A DNA stretch of 64,000 bases. Origin: Knufia peltigerae (taxonomy: Eukaryota > Ascomycota > Eurotiomycetes > Chaetothyriales > Trichomeriaceae). A program made the position numbers and the translations under genes. The notes under the pieces are model-generated. The model was not told the DNA's origin, did no database searches, and saw nothing but the letters and a program-made list of their open reading frames with translations. This document shows positions 43,024 through 53,424 of this stretch, one piece after another (within the stretch, counting starts at the first letter, position 1; the number at the start of each line of letters is the position of its first letter). The DNA lies in contig JAPDRN010000048.1 of the NCBI GenBank assembly GCA_030247855.1, forward strand, positions 1 through 64,000, in the 5' to 3' direction.

Positions 43024-45038
43024 ATGCTCGTCGAATCTCTACAACCTCGAAACTGGGATGTCTCAGCTCTTGGAGCTTTTCTGTTGTTGTTCCTTGCATG
43101 GTTTACATCGCAAGCTCTTTTGTTCCTCTATCGTATAACGATACATCCTCTCGCAAGGTTTCCTGGACCCATCATCGCCGGACTTACTTATTGGTATGAA
43201 TACTATTACGACGTGAGTAAGGAAGGTCGCTATTTGTGGAAGATAATTGAACTACACGAGAAGTATGGTACGTTTTGTATATACTTGACACGACGCCCTC
43301 ACTACATCACTCCCCATTGTTCCAGAGGCTCTTTTCGAAGGGCTTTTCAAGCAACGGCCAGTCACCCTCGTCGTCAACGCAAGAACGAATGGCTTATCAC
43401 TGACCTGACTGGCGCTCCTGTCGAGGAAGTACCGACTAACAGATCTCGTCGACATAGGTCCCATAGTCCGAATCAACCCCAATGAGATACACGCGAGCGA
43501 CCCTTCCTGGTTTGCCGAAATCTACCACGGTACCAACACCGTCACCGATCGTGATGGATGGTACAATTTGGATTTTCTGGGTGACGGGCTGGCTTTCACG
43601 CTCGGCCATGAACTCCACGCGACCCGCCGGGCACCTCTCGCCCCGTACTTTAGTGCTCAGTCGATCAGGGCACTCGAACCTCGAATCACCGGCGTCGTGG
43701 CTCGTATGGTGCGACGTCTCGAAGAATTCCACGCCTCCGGACACATTGTCAATCTGTACCACATGTTCGCCGCCTACGCTCTTGACATCGTGTCCGAATA
43801 CGCCCTCGGCGAAGACGGTTCGACAAATCTCATGGGGCTCCCCGAGATGGGTCGTGCTTGGAGTGAAATGACCACGGCCCAGATCCGAAACAACCCGTTG
43901 GGTCGACACTTTAAGAGCACGATGAGGGTCATGCTTTTCATGCCGGAGTGGGTCCTCGTCAGGCTCGTACCCGGCCTGGACGGGTTCGTCAAGTATCAAG
44001 ACTCTCTGTTGAGACAGACGCAGCGGGTGTTGACGCAGAACGACACGGGGGAGGGCGTCTTGCCCGACAAACGCACCATCTTGCACGAGTTGGCGGCCAG
44101 TCCGACCTTGCCTCCCCGCGAAAAGTCCCTGGTGAGACTCAAGGACGAGATGAACATGGTGATCGGGGCCGGAGGGGAGACCACCGCCCAAACTCTCACC
44201 AGGACATGTTATCACCTGGTCACCACCCCGGATGTGCTGGCGAGGTTGAAACGCGAGTTGACCACCACGCTCAAAGATCCGGACAAGATTCCATCCATCG
44301 ACCTTTTGCAGAACCTGCGATACTTGACGGCCGTGGTGGAAGAAGGACTGAGGATTTCGTTCCCCGTCCTGGCGAGGAGCCCCAGGGTGTTTAGACGTCA
44401 CGCGTTGCAGTTGGGCGATTGGACCGTACCGGCTGGGGTGAGTCGCCATTTGCACTTTTCCCAATCCTTCAACCCTCTTGTGTCCTTCTTAGCTCGTACC
44501 TACCCGTCTCCTTAACGCCGTGTCCTGCCCCTGCTTCCTGTATTTCCGGAATACTTTTGCTCACTTTTGTTGTCGTCTATAACTCGTAGTCCGCAATATC
44601 AATGTCACCTTATATCGTTCTGACGAACCCAGAAATCTTTCCGGACCCGTTCAAATTCAACCCGGACCGATGGATCGATAACCCGGACATACAAAAGTAC
44701 AGAGTCACATTCGGTAGAGGGAAAAGAGGTTGTTTGGGAAAGACGTGAGTATACAAGCCCTTTGCACACTTCCTGGGATTCTTATCTCAGTCCTTTATCA
44801 TATGGAAACATTCTGCCCTACCGCTACCGTCTGAGAATTACTGGGACTGAGGCGTTGATCCGAAAACAGTCTGGCGTATACTGAATTATACTTCGCCATC
44901 GCCATGATATTTAGAAAGTTCGAACTCGAATTGTTCGACACGACAAGCGAGGATGTCGAGGTTGTGCACGACTTTTTCATGGGGACGGCAAGGAACGAAT
45001 CGAAAGGCGTCAGGGCCAGGGTTGTCGGGTCGGTGTGA
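43024..45038 (+). CDS. Cytochrome P450 monooxygenase (microsomal)
   Basis: Four exons (43024-43267, 43458-44437, 44590-44744, 44870-45038) give 515 residues. An N-terminal anchor (F-L-L-L-F-L-A-W-F) is followed by the Pro hinge H-P-L-A-R-F-P-G-P. The I-helix has G-A-G-G-E-T-T (about 316-323), the K-helix E-E-G-L-R (about 375), the P-E-R-W region reads F-N-P-D-R-W, and the heme loop F-G-R-G-K-R-G-C456-L-G is intact. The usual A-G-x-D/E-T-T is A-G-G-E-T-T. Sequence around P-A-G-S-A-I-S-M-S-P-Y resembles fungal P450s near secondary-metabolite or sterol-like oxidation, but the substrate is unknown. The first intron is long (190 bp) but restores the family K-Y-G-P-I-V-R-I-N-P. Confidence 0.88.
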
Positions 45039-45373
45039 AAAGTGAACACTCTGAGCGCGCACCCCCCCCCCGAGATAGATCAAATCATCAGCGTACCATG
45101 TATGTTTGGGATTGAGAAATTAATGAATTTGTATCGTTTCACATCACCGACGTGTGTGATTCATCGGGAACACTGGAAAGATACCTGAAAGATGAAAACT
45201 TGTTTGTGATTGTATTCAATGTCTGTAATAATCTTCAATGTCGGAACGTCCCAATTGGAAAGTTCGACTCCGCGAACTTGAGCGGTTCAGCCCCTAGGAT
45301 GCCTGTAGAGGACTTTCCAACCTTTTCACCTGGGTGGCTATTTAAACTTGAACAGTCGGTCATCGACCAGAGG
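45039..45373. other. Convergent 3' region of P450 and permease genes
   Basis: About 335 bp between convergent gene ends. It starts with a run of ten C (45062-45071), and nothing else is recognised. Confidence 0.5.
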
Positions 45374-47298
45374 TTAAATAAAGGCTCTCAGTGCCTTTCG
45401 CCATCCGCTCTGTCGTGGCTGCAAGGCAATGTCCAAACTACCTCTTCTGATTCCAGTGGTGACGTTCATGTCACGCGCCCGGATGAACATCTTCCAGTCC
45501 CTCGACCAGAGTTTCCAAGAGATGTACAGACCCAACACTATCGGGGCCGCGAGGTAGTTTTCGAAAAACACCTCTGCGTCGGGACTCGCGCCCAGCGGGA
45601 AGAGGGAGGTGTAAAAGGTGGCGATCATGGCGAGGGCGTTCAAAGTGACTCCGATGTACGAGCCGGCGACACCGAACGCGGCGCGGTAGGGGAGTTGGTC
45701 CTTGGTGAAGCCGTGGGCGGCCCATCCGCGTCGGAAGCGAATGTGAGCCAGGTTGATGCTGAACCACACGAAGAAGAAACTCAACCCGGACAGCGCGAGG
45801 AGCCACGCGAAGATTTCCCCGGACGCGTGAGCTTCCCCGATGTAGGCGAGACAGCCAAACAACAGCTGGATCACGATGCACCAGACCGGACGACCTTTCT
45901 TGTCCACGTACATCAGGAACCTCGGCCCCATGCCTCTCGCGGCGAGCGCCTGCATGGTCCTCGAAGATCCATAGGTGCAGCTGTTCGCCACGCTGATGAC
46001 GGAGATGGTGATGACGGCGTTCATCACACTCGGCAGACCTTTCACACCCGCGTACTTGATGGCGAGGACAAAAGGCGAAGCTTTTGTGTTGGCACCGCTC
46101 GCTCCGAGAAGGTCCGGGCTGTCGGAGGGGACGATCAGGCCGACGATGAACAAGGACAGGATGTAGAAGGTCGCGATGCGCCAAAAGACTTGTCGGGTCG
46201 CCTTGGGGAGAGAACGATGTGGGTCTTCTGCTTCAGCTGCGGCGAGACCGACGAGTTCTGTGCCTCCGAAGGCGAAAGCGGCCGTGACAAACACCGAGCA
46301 GAAACCCTTGAACCCGTTTCGAAAAGCGCCAGGGTCCTGAGGGAGAGAGACGTGTTAGCCCACCCAGAAACCCCTGGACAGAATAAGAACAAAAAGAAAG
46401 TACTTACATGCCAATAATGAGCACCGATATAGCCACGATTGTCGGAAGGAACACCACCGCAATCAACGACGATGCCAAATATGATGAAGCCGACACAAGC
46501 CAGGATCTTGATCAAGGCGAGGACAAATTCCACTTCACCATAGCCTCGAACACCGAAGATTTGTATTCCCGCGAGAAAGACCAGGAAAATGGAGATCCAG
46601 ACGCTGACGTGAATGTCGTCTCTCCAGTACTCGATAGTGATCGACGCGGCTGTGAGTTCGAACGGCAATACTGTCAACCAGCCAATGGCATAGTCCCAGC
46701 CGACAGCGAAGCCCCAGGAGGGATCGACGAATCGGACAATGTAAGTGTAAAAGGCACCGTTGACGGGGTAGAGGACAGTGAGTTCACCGAGGGCTTGCAT
46801 GGTGCAGAGTAACATGAAGCCGACAATGAGGAAGCCGAGGAGAACGCTTGCAGGACCACCAGTTCGCAGTGCGCCGCCAGAGCCGACGAAAAGACCTGCA
46901 CCTATAGAACCGCCTGGGCGAAGGTTAGCAGCTGTCTATCACCACCGGGTGTTCTTTGTGTAACGTGTTGCAAGTGAGGCCAGAGTCAATGTCATCATGC
47001 CCATGTTGTCCGATGGTTAACAACCCACTGGAAGTACAACAGCAAAAGGTAGCCACTCACCAATTGCAATCATCTGCATATGACGCGAACGCAGCTTCTG
47101 CGCCAAAGGGTTGTGCTGTCTATTGACCGGATCTTCCTCGTCGGCATACGACACTTCTTGAGCTAGATGTTGAAGTTTTGGGTCGCCAGAGAAGTTCTCT
47201 GGGTCGGAAGAACGAGGAGAGGCGGCATCACGGGCAACTCCCTCGCTAGCTTTGAGGTGTTTCTCGCCGACTGGCGGCTCATTCCGGGGGCCAGCCAT
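45374..47298 (-). CDS. Amino-acid permease (YAT/APC family)
   Basis: Three exons, 47298-47061, 46913-46408 and 46336-45374, with introns of 147 and 71 bp give 568 residues. The conserved opening R-H-M-Q-M-I-A-I-G-G-S-I-G-A-G-L-F-V-G-S-G is rebuilt across the first intron. It continues with ALGELTVLYPVNGAFYTYI and an F-A-F-G-G-T-E-L-V-G-L-A-A-A-E motif, diagnostic for fungal general and proline-type amino-acid permeases. Twelve hydrophobic helices can be traced. The cytosolic tails fit ubiquitin-controlled turnover, with several Lys near the N-terminus, which is an inference. A 421-codon plus-strand ORF here is a codon-bias shadow. The substrate range cannot be told. Confidence 0.9.
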
Positions 47299-48755
47299 CG
47301 TGTCAAGGTTGCGAGGGTGTCAAGATGTTTGGAAGGTGGAAGTTGGAAGAGAAAAAGATGGGAAGAGCGAGAAGTGACGGGGTTATATGAAGCAGAGGCA
47401 GTGCAAAGTACCGTGAATGGGCACGAGCAGTGAAGTCAAGGATTTCTGTCCGGACAGCACTTCCATTTTTGACTGGCACATGCAGTGACCATCACTGCAA
47501 TGGGCTCCTTTGTCTCGTTACCTGTGATATGTCATGGTGACTGCCACAACGTCGCTAGTGAAGCGGATCGATGCACACAACATTCTTTTCAGACGGTGGA
47601 TCGCCACAAGCCAGCAGCAGGTGGACAATGGAGAGGGAGCCAAGAGACGAAGGAGGCCAAGATGACACACATGATCTGAAAATCCATGGCCTGATGCAGG
47701 GGGGTAGCAGAGATTTTTCTGTTTTCTTCCAGCGGAGGATTCATGAACCCATACAGAACATCACACGATGAGCTGGAGAATTGGTGGAGGAGTCGAGACA
47801 CTGCGGGGGAAGGGCAGGGGATGTTGTTGGTGTTGCCACTGAAACAAGATCAACAAGACAAGGCATTGAGAAGCTGGTGAAGAATAAGACCAATTGTGGC
47901 GTTCGATTCTTCCTGGCCTCCGCGTCGTGAAAGTCGATTGTTCACCGTGGTCGAACTGCAGTGTAACATTAATGCTGGTCGTTTTCAACGCCGGTTACGT
48001 AACTGGCCCCTTTTACAAGCATGGAAATGATCCAGAAGCAATCAATAGCTTCTATGGATACGAGAAAATCTGGGGAGATTTGCTGGAAGCCATCGGTTAT
48101 TCCAGGATGTCTTCGGGCAGACTGTATCCCATCGGGAGTTTGCGTGGGTTTTGTTCGGTCGCTCTGACGGAGAATTTCTTGAAGCCCATGAAAGGGAAGC
48201 AAAGAGACACACACACAATGTCCGCCCTGAGACACGAAGATTGGCGTCGGAAGAAGCACCATGACACCAAAGATATCAGAAGATGAAGAAAAGAAACCAA
48301 GAAAAGAATTTGGCTCGGCCAAGTCTTTTTAGCTTGAGAGGCACTTGAATCCTTGGATCAACATCCTCGACTGGGTATCTCAAAATACAGGGATCAATTT
48401 AAAGACAGTAAATTATGGCAAGCATCTACATTCGACTCGAACAAAGCATCAAAACATCAAAACATCAAAACATCAAAACATCTGGTCGGCCGTAAATAAT
48501 TGTATTCGTTCTTCTCGCTATCAAAATCGTAAGTCTGGGTCTGAGTTGCTCTCCTTGATATACAATACACTGCGAGTTCAAAGCACGCAAAAGATCTTCC
48601 ATTTCACAAATCCCAATTGCTGCATTTCAGCATCCAGAGAGAACCATATCAGAGTAACTCCCAAACACCATGCAGACCTCAATTCCGCAGTCCAGTATCA
48701 GCCCTCAAAACCCAGCGATGCTCCAACGCCAACAATGCACGGGTTCTCTGACACA
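47299..48755. other. Intergenic region with an 8-bp tandem repeat
   Basis: About 1.46 kb holding the permease promoter (minus strand) and the 3' flank of the Rab gene. The unit CATCAAAA is repeated 4.5 times at 48447-48482. No gene is supported. Confidence 0.5.
48447..48482 (+). repeat. Tandem repeat (CATCAAAA)x4.5
   Basis: Perfect short tandem repeat outside coding sequence. Confidence 0.8.
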
Positions 48756-49715
48756 TCAACAACATCGTCCTTTTCGCCGTGCTTCCTCGGGATCACGAGT
48801 CCCATATCCCGGACCACCGCTATCAGATTCACCTATACCCAATCCTACGCTGGGCAGACCCAACCAGCTTCGTCTCTTATCTCCATAGCCAACCCTGAAG
48901 CTCCCGTTGTGTCCATGAAGTCCTCCGAAATAATCATCACCAGTCTCACTGCGAGATTTGGAACCTTGCAGTTTGGTGAACTCGGCAGCGTCCCTCTGGT
49001 GTTTCTGCTCAACCAGCTTGCGCGCAATAACTCGAAACACCTCTTCCACGCCTTCTCCGTCCTTTGCGTTGACTTCATGGCAGCTATCCCAACCGATGTC
49101 TTGGTTCCAAAATCCCGAGCTGCGTTTCGAGTCCGGACTTTGAACGTTATGACCAGATCTCATGGCCAAAGGAGGGGTTGAGGCAGTACTCTCAGCAGCC
49201 ACGGCTCCTAATTGCTGTGCCACATAGGTAATGGTACGCTCAAAGGTGACCTGCCGGCATGATGGATCGTCCGCAACAATATCGCTCTTGGTGCCCACCA
49301 CGTGTATTATTGGCATGGCCTCGCCATCCTCGCAATTCTCCTTCATTTCTTCCAGCCATGTCTTCATCTCTTCGAAACTTTGTTCATTTGTGATATCATA
49401 GCATAGCAGCCCAGCATTTGCTCCTCGGTAGTAGAGTCGAGATATGCTTCTGAACCGCTCCTGCCCCGCCGTGTCCCATATCTGTAACCGAACGGTTGTA
49501 GATGTGTCAGGGTCGGTAATCCGTTTCGTGACAAAAGAAGCGCCAATCGTTGATTGAATATTCTTTGACAACTGTGCAGATGGATTGATAAAGCGTGATA
49601 CCAGGGATGTTTTCCCCACGCCTTGCGCACCAAGAACTACCAACTTTGCCTCGATCGAGGTAGCCGGGATCGGCTGAGGAGCTGTGGTCGTGATTAGAGG
49701 AGGAGCCGTATTCAT
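48756..49715 (-). CDS. Rab-family small GTPase, Rab24-like features
   Basis: Single exon of 319 residues. The first 22 residues are Pro/Thr-rich. The GTPase core has the P-loop G-A-Q-G-V-G-K-T-S (29-37), S-T-I-G-A-S-F (switch I), W-D-T-A-G-Q-E-R-F (switch II) and then S-R-L-Y-Y-R-G-A-N. The guanine-specificity motif reads G-T-K-S-D instead of N-K-x-D, and the last G-box is E-V-N-A-K. The C-terminus ends G-R-C-C, a Rab geranylgeranylation signal. An insert of about 35 residues lies before E-V-N-A-K, and a ~100-residue tail precedes CC. The T-K-S-D motif and the Y-Y-R-G-A region recall human Rab24, linked to autophagy. It probably acts on an endomembrane, but which one is unknown. The upstream in-frame leader is not needed. 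Confidence 0.85.
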   Translation of the reverse strand: MNTAPPLITTTAPQPIPATSIEAKLVVLGAQGVGKTSLVSRFINPSAQLSKNIQSTIGASFVTKRITDPDTSTTVRLQIWDTAGQERFRSISRLYYRGANAGLLCYDITNEQSFEEMKTWLEEMKENCEDGEAMPIIHVVGTKSDIVADDPSCRQVTFERTITYVAQQLGAVAAESTASTPPLAMRSGHNVQSPDSKRSSGFWNQDIGWDSCHEVNAKDGEGVEEVFRVIARKLVEQKHQRDAAEFTKLQGSKSRSETGDDYFGGLHGHNGSFRVGYGDKRRSWLGLPSVGLGIGESDSGGPGYGTRDPEEARRKGRCC

Positions 49716-51090
49716 TTTGACCCAGATCCAAAGTAGAATAGGAAGCAGAGAGAATGTGGGAGGGGAAGAATGTGGTGGTTGTGTATCTCTTTTTTCTATC
49801 TCATATTTTCTTTTCCTTTCTTCTCTTCGTAGGCGGTGCAACAAGAGGAGGCCTTGAAGCGCGGCAGCCTGTGGCTTATTGAGTCACACTCTCTGAGTCG
49901 GGAGGTCAGCTGCTGGTGTGAATGAAAAGGTCCTGGATGACGGAGTCAGCTTTCATCACCGCGATCCAAGACACAAGGAAACAAGGCAAGAAAAATGAAA
50001 ACAGAAGAGGGCGAAGAAGATGAACGTCGCGTTGTGTGATGAGGCTCGAAAGGTATTTTGAGACGCGAATCTCGAGTTGTCGAGGTGTAGAACCGCAATC
50101 GCAGTTTCACGTACGAGAAAGCATTTCACGTAGAAAGATCCCCGTCTCGCCCCCAGAAAAAAGATTCCAACGGCCAGTAGAGCCTCTTTACAACCCCGCC
50201 ATGCCTCACTGCAATCTCTCGGGCGCAATAACAATCTGCATCCATCATAGAGTCATCAACAACATGACTGGACAGGCACGAGCCCATTGATGAACAAGCC
50301 TTATCGATATGTGCATCACGCGGTCATCCAGCATAAATTGCTGACACGAAGAAGTGCAAGGCTTCACCCCCCATCACCACCACCATTACGGCACAGACAG
50401 GTCTATTTATTTATTTATTGTCCCATCTCGAGGCACGTCTAAAGTCCCTTAGTTACACCCACTGAGACCGTGCTTCGGATACCTCTTTCCGTTTCGCCTA
50501 CCTAGGTACATATGGTTGACCGATGAGAGGACAGAAAGAGGTGGGACAAGAATGCACGGTGAGGATGTGTGGACAAATGGTTCTACAGTGCTACAGTCTT
50601 GCCAACAAATAAATACACAGTGCGACACGTCGTGGATCTGCAAGGCCCTACTCGCAAGTACTGTACCTAGACGAGTCGCAGTCAGTGGGTGAGCACCGGC
50701 ATGACATCCCATCCCTCGCTCTGTCACTCCCAACCCACTTCAAACCGGCACTTGACCTGTTTTTCTGCGGCGGCGCGAACTCCGTCTAGGATCAGATCGT
50801 TCTTATCCCCGCCTCCTCCAGATTTGTCGTCAATGCGAGTCTCGAATGACTATCCGTCCAATTAACAGCAAGATGCTTCTCCATTACGCTATCCATCTGT
50901 CTACTATTTTCCCCCGAGGTGTACAGTCCGGAGGCATTGCTCCAGCTTTTATAATTCTGTTCGCTTTTCTCGTTGTGCTTTCTTTTTTCATCGTCTTATT
51001 TTCTTCGCAAGGTAGACGCACCCCCTCTCTCGCCCTAGATTCCGAAAGACAGCCCATTCTCCCTGCCACCAGAACTGAACCTCAATCAAG
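49716..51090. promoter_or_regulatory. Divergent upstream region of Rab and flavocytochrome genes
   Basis: About 1.4 kb between divergent starts, including a (TTTA)n stretch near 50405 and a CCTAGG word near 50500. Its right end contains the upstream ORF next to the b2-type gene. Confidence 0.45.
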
Positions 51091-51094
51091 ATGA
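50846..51094 (+). other. 82-codon upstream ORF abutting the b2-type start (ATGA overlap)
   Basis: ATG 50846 opens an 82-residue frame ending at TGA 51092-51094, so stop and main start overlap in ATGA. The peptide has a basic N-terminus followed by a hydrophobic segment (A-P-A-F-I-I-L-F-A-F-L-V-V-L-S-F-F-I-V-L-F). That is the shape of a bipartite mitochondrial intermembrane-space signal. It could be a regulatory uORF or, with an unseen splice, the true N-terminus. Confidence 0.45.
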
Positions 51095-52671
51095 ACCGCA
51101 GCAAGGAAGAAAGACCAGACGTTGGCACTCTGACTGGGGAAGATGTGGCAAAGCATAACTCCAGAGAATCATGCTGGGTGATCGTACATGGAAAGGCGTA
51201 CGACGTAACAGACTTTTTACCTGGTCAGTATTCTTGGGGAGGTTTGTGTTTCAATTCACTGCTAACTGTCCACCTTCCAGAGCACCCTGGCGGTCCCAAG
51301 ATCATACTCAAGTATGCTGGTAAAGATGCCACCGAAGAATATGAGCCCATCCACCCCCCAGATACACTTGACAAGTATCTGCCAAAAGAAAAACACTTGG
51401 GGCCTGTCAATATGGAGACTGTAGAGAAAGAGGTGAAAGAGGAGAGCCCTGAAGAAAAGGAAAGGCAAGAGCGGATCAAGAACATGCCCCCTCTAGAAGC
51501 CTGCTACAACCTCATGGACTTTGAGAGCGTCGCTAGGAGTGTAATGAAGAAGACCGCGTGGGCATACTACAGCTCCGGTGCAGATGACGAGATCACAATG
51601 CGAGAAAACCACTCTGCATTCCACAAGATCTGGTTCAGACCAAAGATATTGGTCGATGTGGAGAACGTGGACATCAGCACGACAATGCTCGGGACGAAGT
51701 GTGACATACCCTTCTATGTCACAGCTACCGCCCTTGGAAAACTAGGACACCCCGAGGGGGAAGTGGTTCTGACGAGAGGTGCGAAGAAACACAATGTCAT
51801 TCAGATGATCCCTACCCTGGCGTCATGTAGTTTCGACGAGATCTGCGACGCCAAAGAGGGTGACCAGTGTCAATGGCTACAGTTATATGTCAACAAGGAT
51901 CGAAACATCACGAAAAAGATTGTCCAGCATGCCGAGTCTCGAGGTTGCAAGGGTCTCTTCATCACTGTCGATGCTCCTCAGTTGGGACGAAGAGAAAAAG
52001 ACATGCGCAGCAAATTTGACGACACCGGTTCAAACGTCCAAAATACCAGTGGTGACAACGTCGACCGATCCCAAGGTGCCGCCAGAGCAATCTCCAGTTT
52101 CATCGATCCCAGCCTCAACTGGAAGGATATACCCTGGTTCTTGAGCATCACCAAAATGCCCATCATCCTCAAAGGTGTACAGAGGGTCGAGGACGTTCTG
52201 AAAGCCATCGAAGTCGGCGCACATGGCGTTGTCCTTTCCAACCACGGAGGTCGTCAGCTCGATACTGCACCTTCAGGCATCGAAGTTCTCGCCGAAGTCA
52301 TGCCTGTTCTAAGAGAGCGTGGTCTCCAAGACAAGATTGAGATCTTCGTCGACGGCGGTGTTCGACGAGCGACCGACATCATCAAGGCCTTGTGTCTGGG
52401 AGCCAAGGGAGTTGGTATTGGTCGACCTTTCCTGTTCGCCATGTCCTCCTACGGTCTACCCGGAGTCGACAGAGCGATGCAGTTACTCAAAGACGAGATG
52501 GTGATGAATATGAGGTTGATTGGCGCATCCAAGGTCGAAGAATTGACCCCTGACTTGGTCGACACGCGCGGGTTGGCGACCCATACTGTTCCTGTGCCTA
52601 AGGACACGCTGGGTTTGCGATCCTACGACCCCCTGATCACCGCACATCAAATGATCAAATCAAAGCTTTAA
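51091..52671 (+). CDS. Flavocytochrome b2-type L-lactate/2-hydroxyacid dehydrogenase
   Basis: Two exons, 51091-51223 and 51281-52671. The 57-bp intron is a multiple of three and reads open, but removing it restores L-P-E-H-P-G-G. The product is about 507 residues. Residues 11-90 are a cytochrome b5 domain with heme ligands H46 (HPGG) and H69. The rest is an FMN 2-hydroxyacid dehydrogenase barrel: Y-Y-S-S-G-A-D-D-E, Y-V-T-A-T-A-L-G-K-L, S-N-H-G-G-R-Q-L-D (catalytic His/Arg) and D-G-G-V-R-R-A-T-D. Yeast Cyb2 oxidises L-lactate and passes electrons to cytochrome c in the intermembrane space. As drawn, this protein lacks an import presequence, so it may be a cytosolic paralog or be extended by the upstream ORF. 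Confidence 0.9.
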   Translation: MNRSKEERPDVGTLTGEDVAKHNSRESCWVIVHGKAYDVTDFLPGQYSWGGLCFNSLLTVHLPEHPGGPKIILKYAGKDATEEYEPIHPPDTLDKYLPKEKHLGPVNMETVEKEVKEESPEEKERQERIKNMPPLEACYNLMDFESVARSVMKKTAWAYYSSGADDEITMRENHSAFHKIWFRPKILVDVENVDISTTMLGTKCDIPFYVTATALGKLGHPEGEVVLTRGAKKHNVIQMIPTLASCSFDEICDAKEGDQCQWLQLYVNKDRNITKKIVQHAESRGCKGLFITVDAPQLGRREKDMRSKFDDTGSNVQNTSGDNVDRSQGAARAISSFIDPSLNWKDIPWFLSITKMPIILKGVQRVEDVLKAIEVGAHGVVLSNHGGRQLDTAPSGIEVLAEVMPVLRERGLQDKIEIFVDGGVRRATDIIKALCLGAKGVGIGRPFLFAMSSYGLPGVDRAMQLLKDEMVMNMRLIGASKVEELTPDLVDTRGLATHTVPVPKDTLGLRSYDPLITAHQMIKSKL

Positions 52672-53424
52672 ATTTCCGTAAAACATTGTTTTGAGCGAGA
52701 CTTTTTTTGGTTCGTGTTGGTCAGGCGTGTTTCTGTACATACCTAGCTAGTTTGCAAGAACTTGAGCTATCATGAGTAGAGGAAAAGACTTTCCTGGGTA
52801 TACAGTTACATGTACGGACGGGATAGGTAAAATGGTACCATTTGGAGGATACGCTCCCTTGTGTATGTATGGCCTCGATGCCCCCGTACTCAGCAACGAG
52901 ACTTTCAAATCAAACTTGGATGGTCTTCGCTTCGAATTTCCGTCATCCTTGACACCTCGAGCCTCGTAGTTTCTGCGATTGATTACCAGACTCAATCTAC
53001 ATGTATTTCGCCTTGTTCGTGGGGGTTTGGTACAAAAGCTTGCGTTGGATTGTCGTCGAGGTTTTGAAAGCATTTTCGTTCCGTCTTGCCGGGTATTATG
53101 TCTACTGTACCTGTAGACTCGTAACTCTTCTTATTCGGTTTTGAGAATGCACTCCACCGTTTTTTCCTTTTCGCTTGCAAAAAAGCCGACAACATCGATC
53201 TTCCAGAGAAAAAAAAAGAGAAATGTGCCTTGCCTGCAACATGACACTGAAGTGTCGGTCGAAAAAAAAAACGGTAGGAGTAAGGGAACTTTCAGGATCG
53301 TTCACGCAGAAGTTTGGGCAGAAGCTACCCCAGTTTCATCGGCGACAACCTCGACGTTCTTTTCTCTTCCAGCACCATCATTGTCGTACCTTGGTTATAC
53401 CTTGGTTGATCAAGTCCTTTTTTT
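52672..53424. other. Convergent 3' intergenic region
   Basis: About 0.75 kb between convergent genes. It has A runs near 53180 and 53210 but no gene or RNA that I can support. Confidence 0.45.

Noticed and set aside
43436..44464. 342-codon ORF on the minus strand opposite the P450
   Set aside because: It lies wholly antisense to well-supported P450 exons, has no family resemblance and results from codon bias of the real gene.
45152..46417. 421-codon plus-strand ORF opposite the amino-acid permease
   Set aside because: Its peptide is low-complexity and charged, the antisense image of membrane helices. The permease on the other strand has clear motifs.
48447..48482. Regular short repeats as a possible CRISPR-like array
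   Set aside because: The unit is 8 bp without spacers, so it is a simple tandem repeat in a eukaryotic genome.
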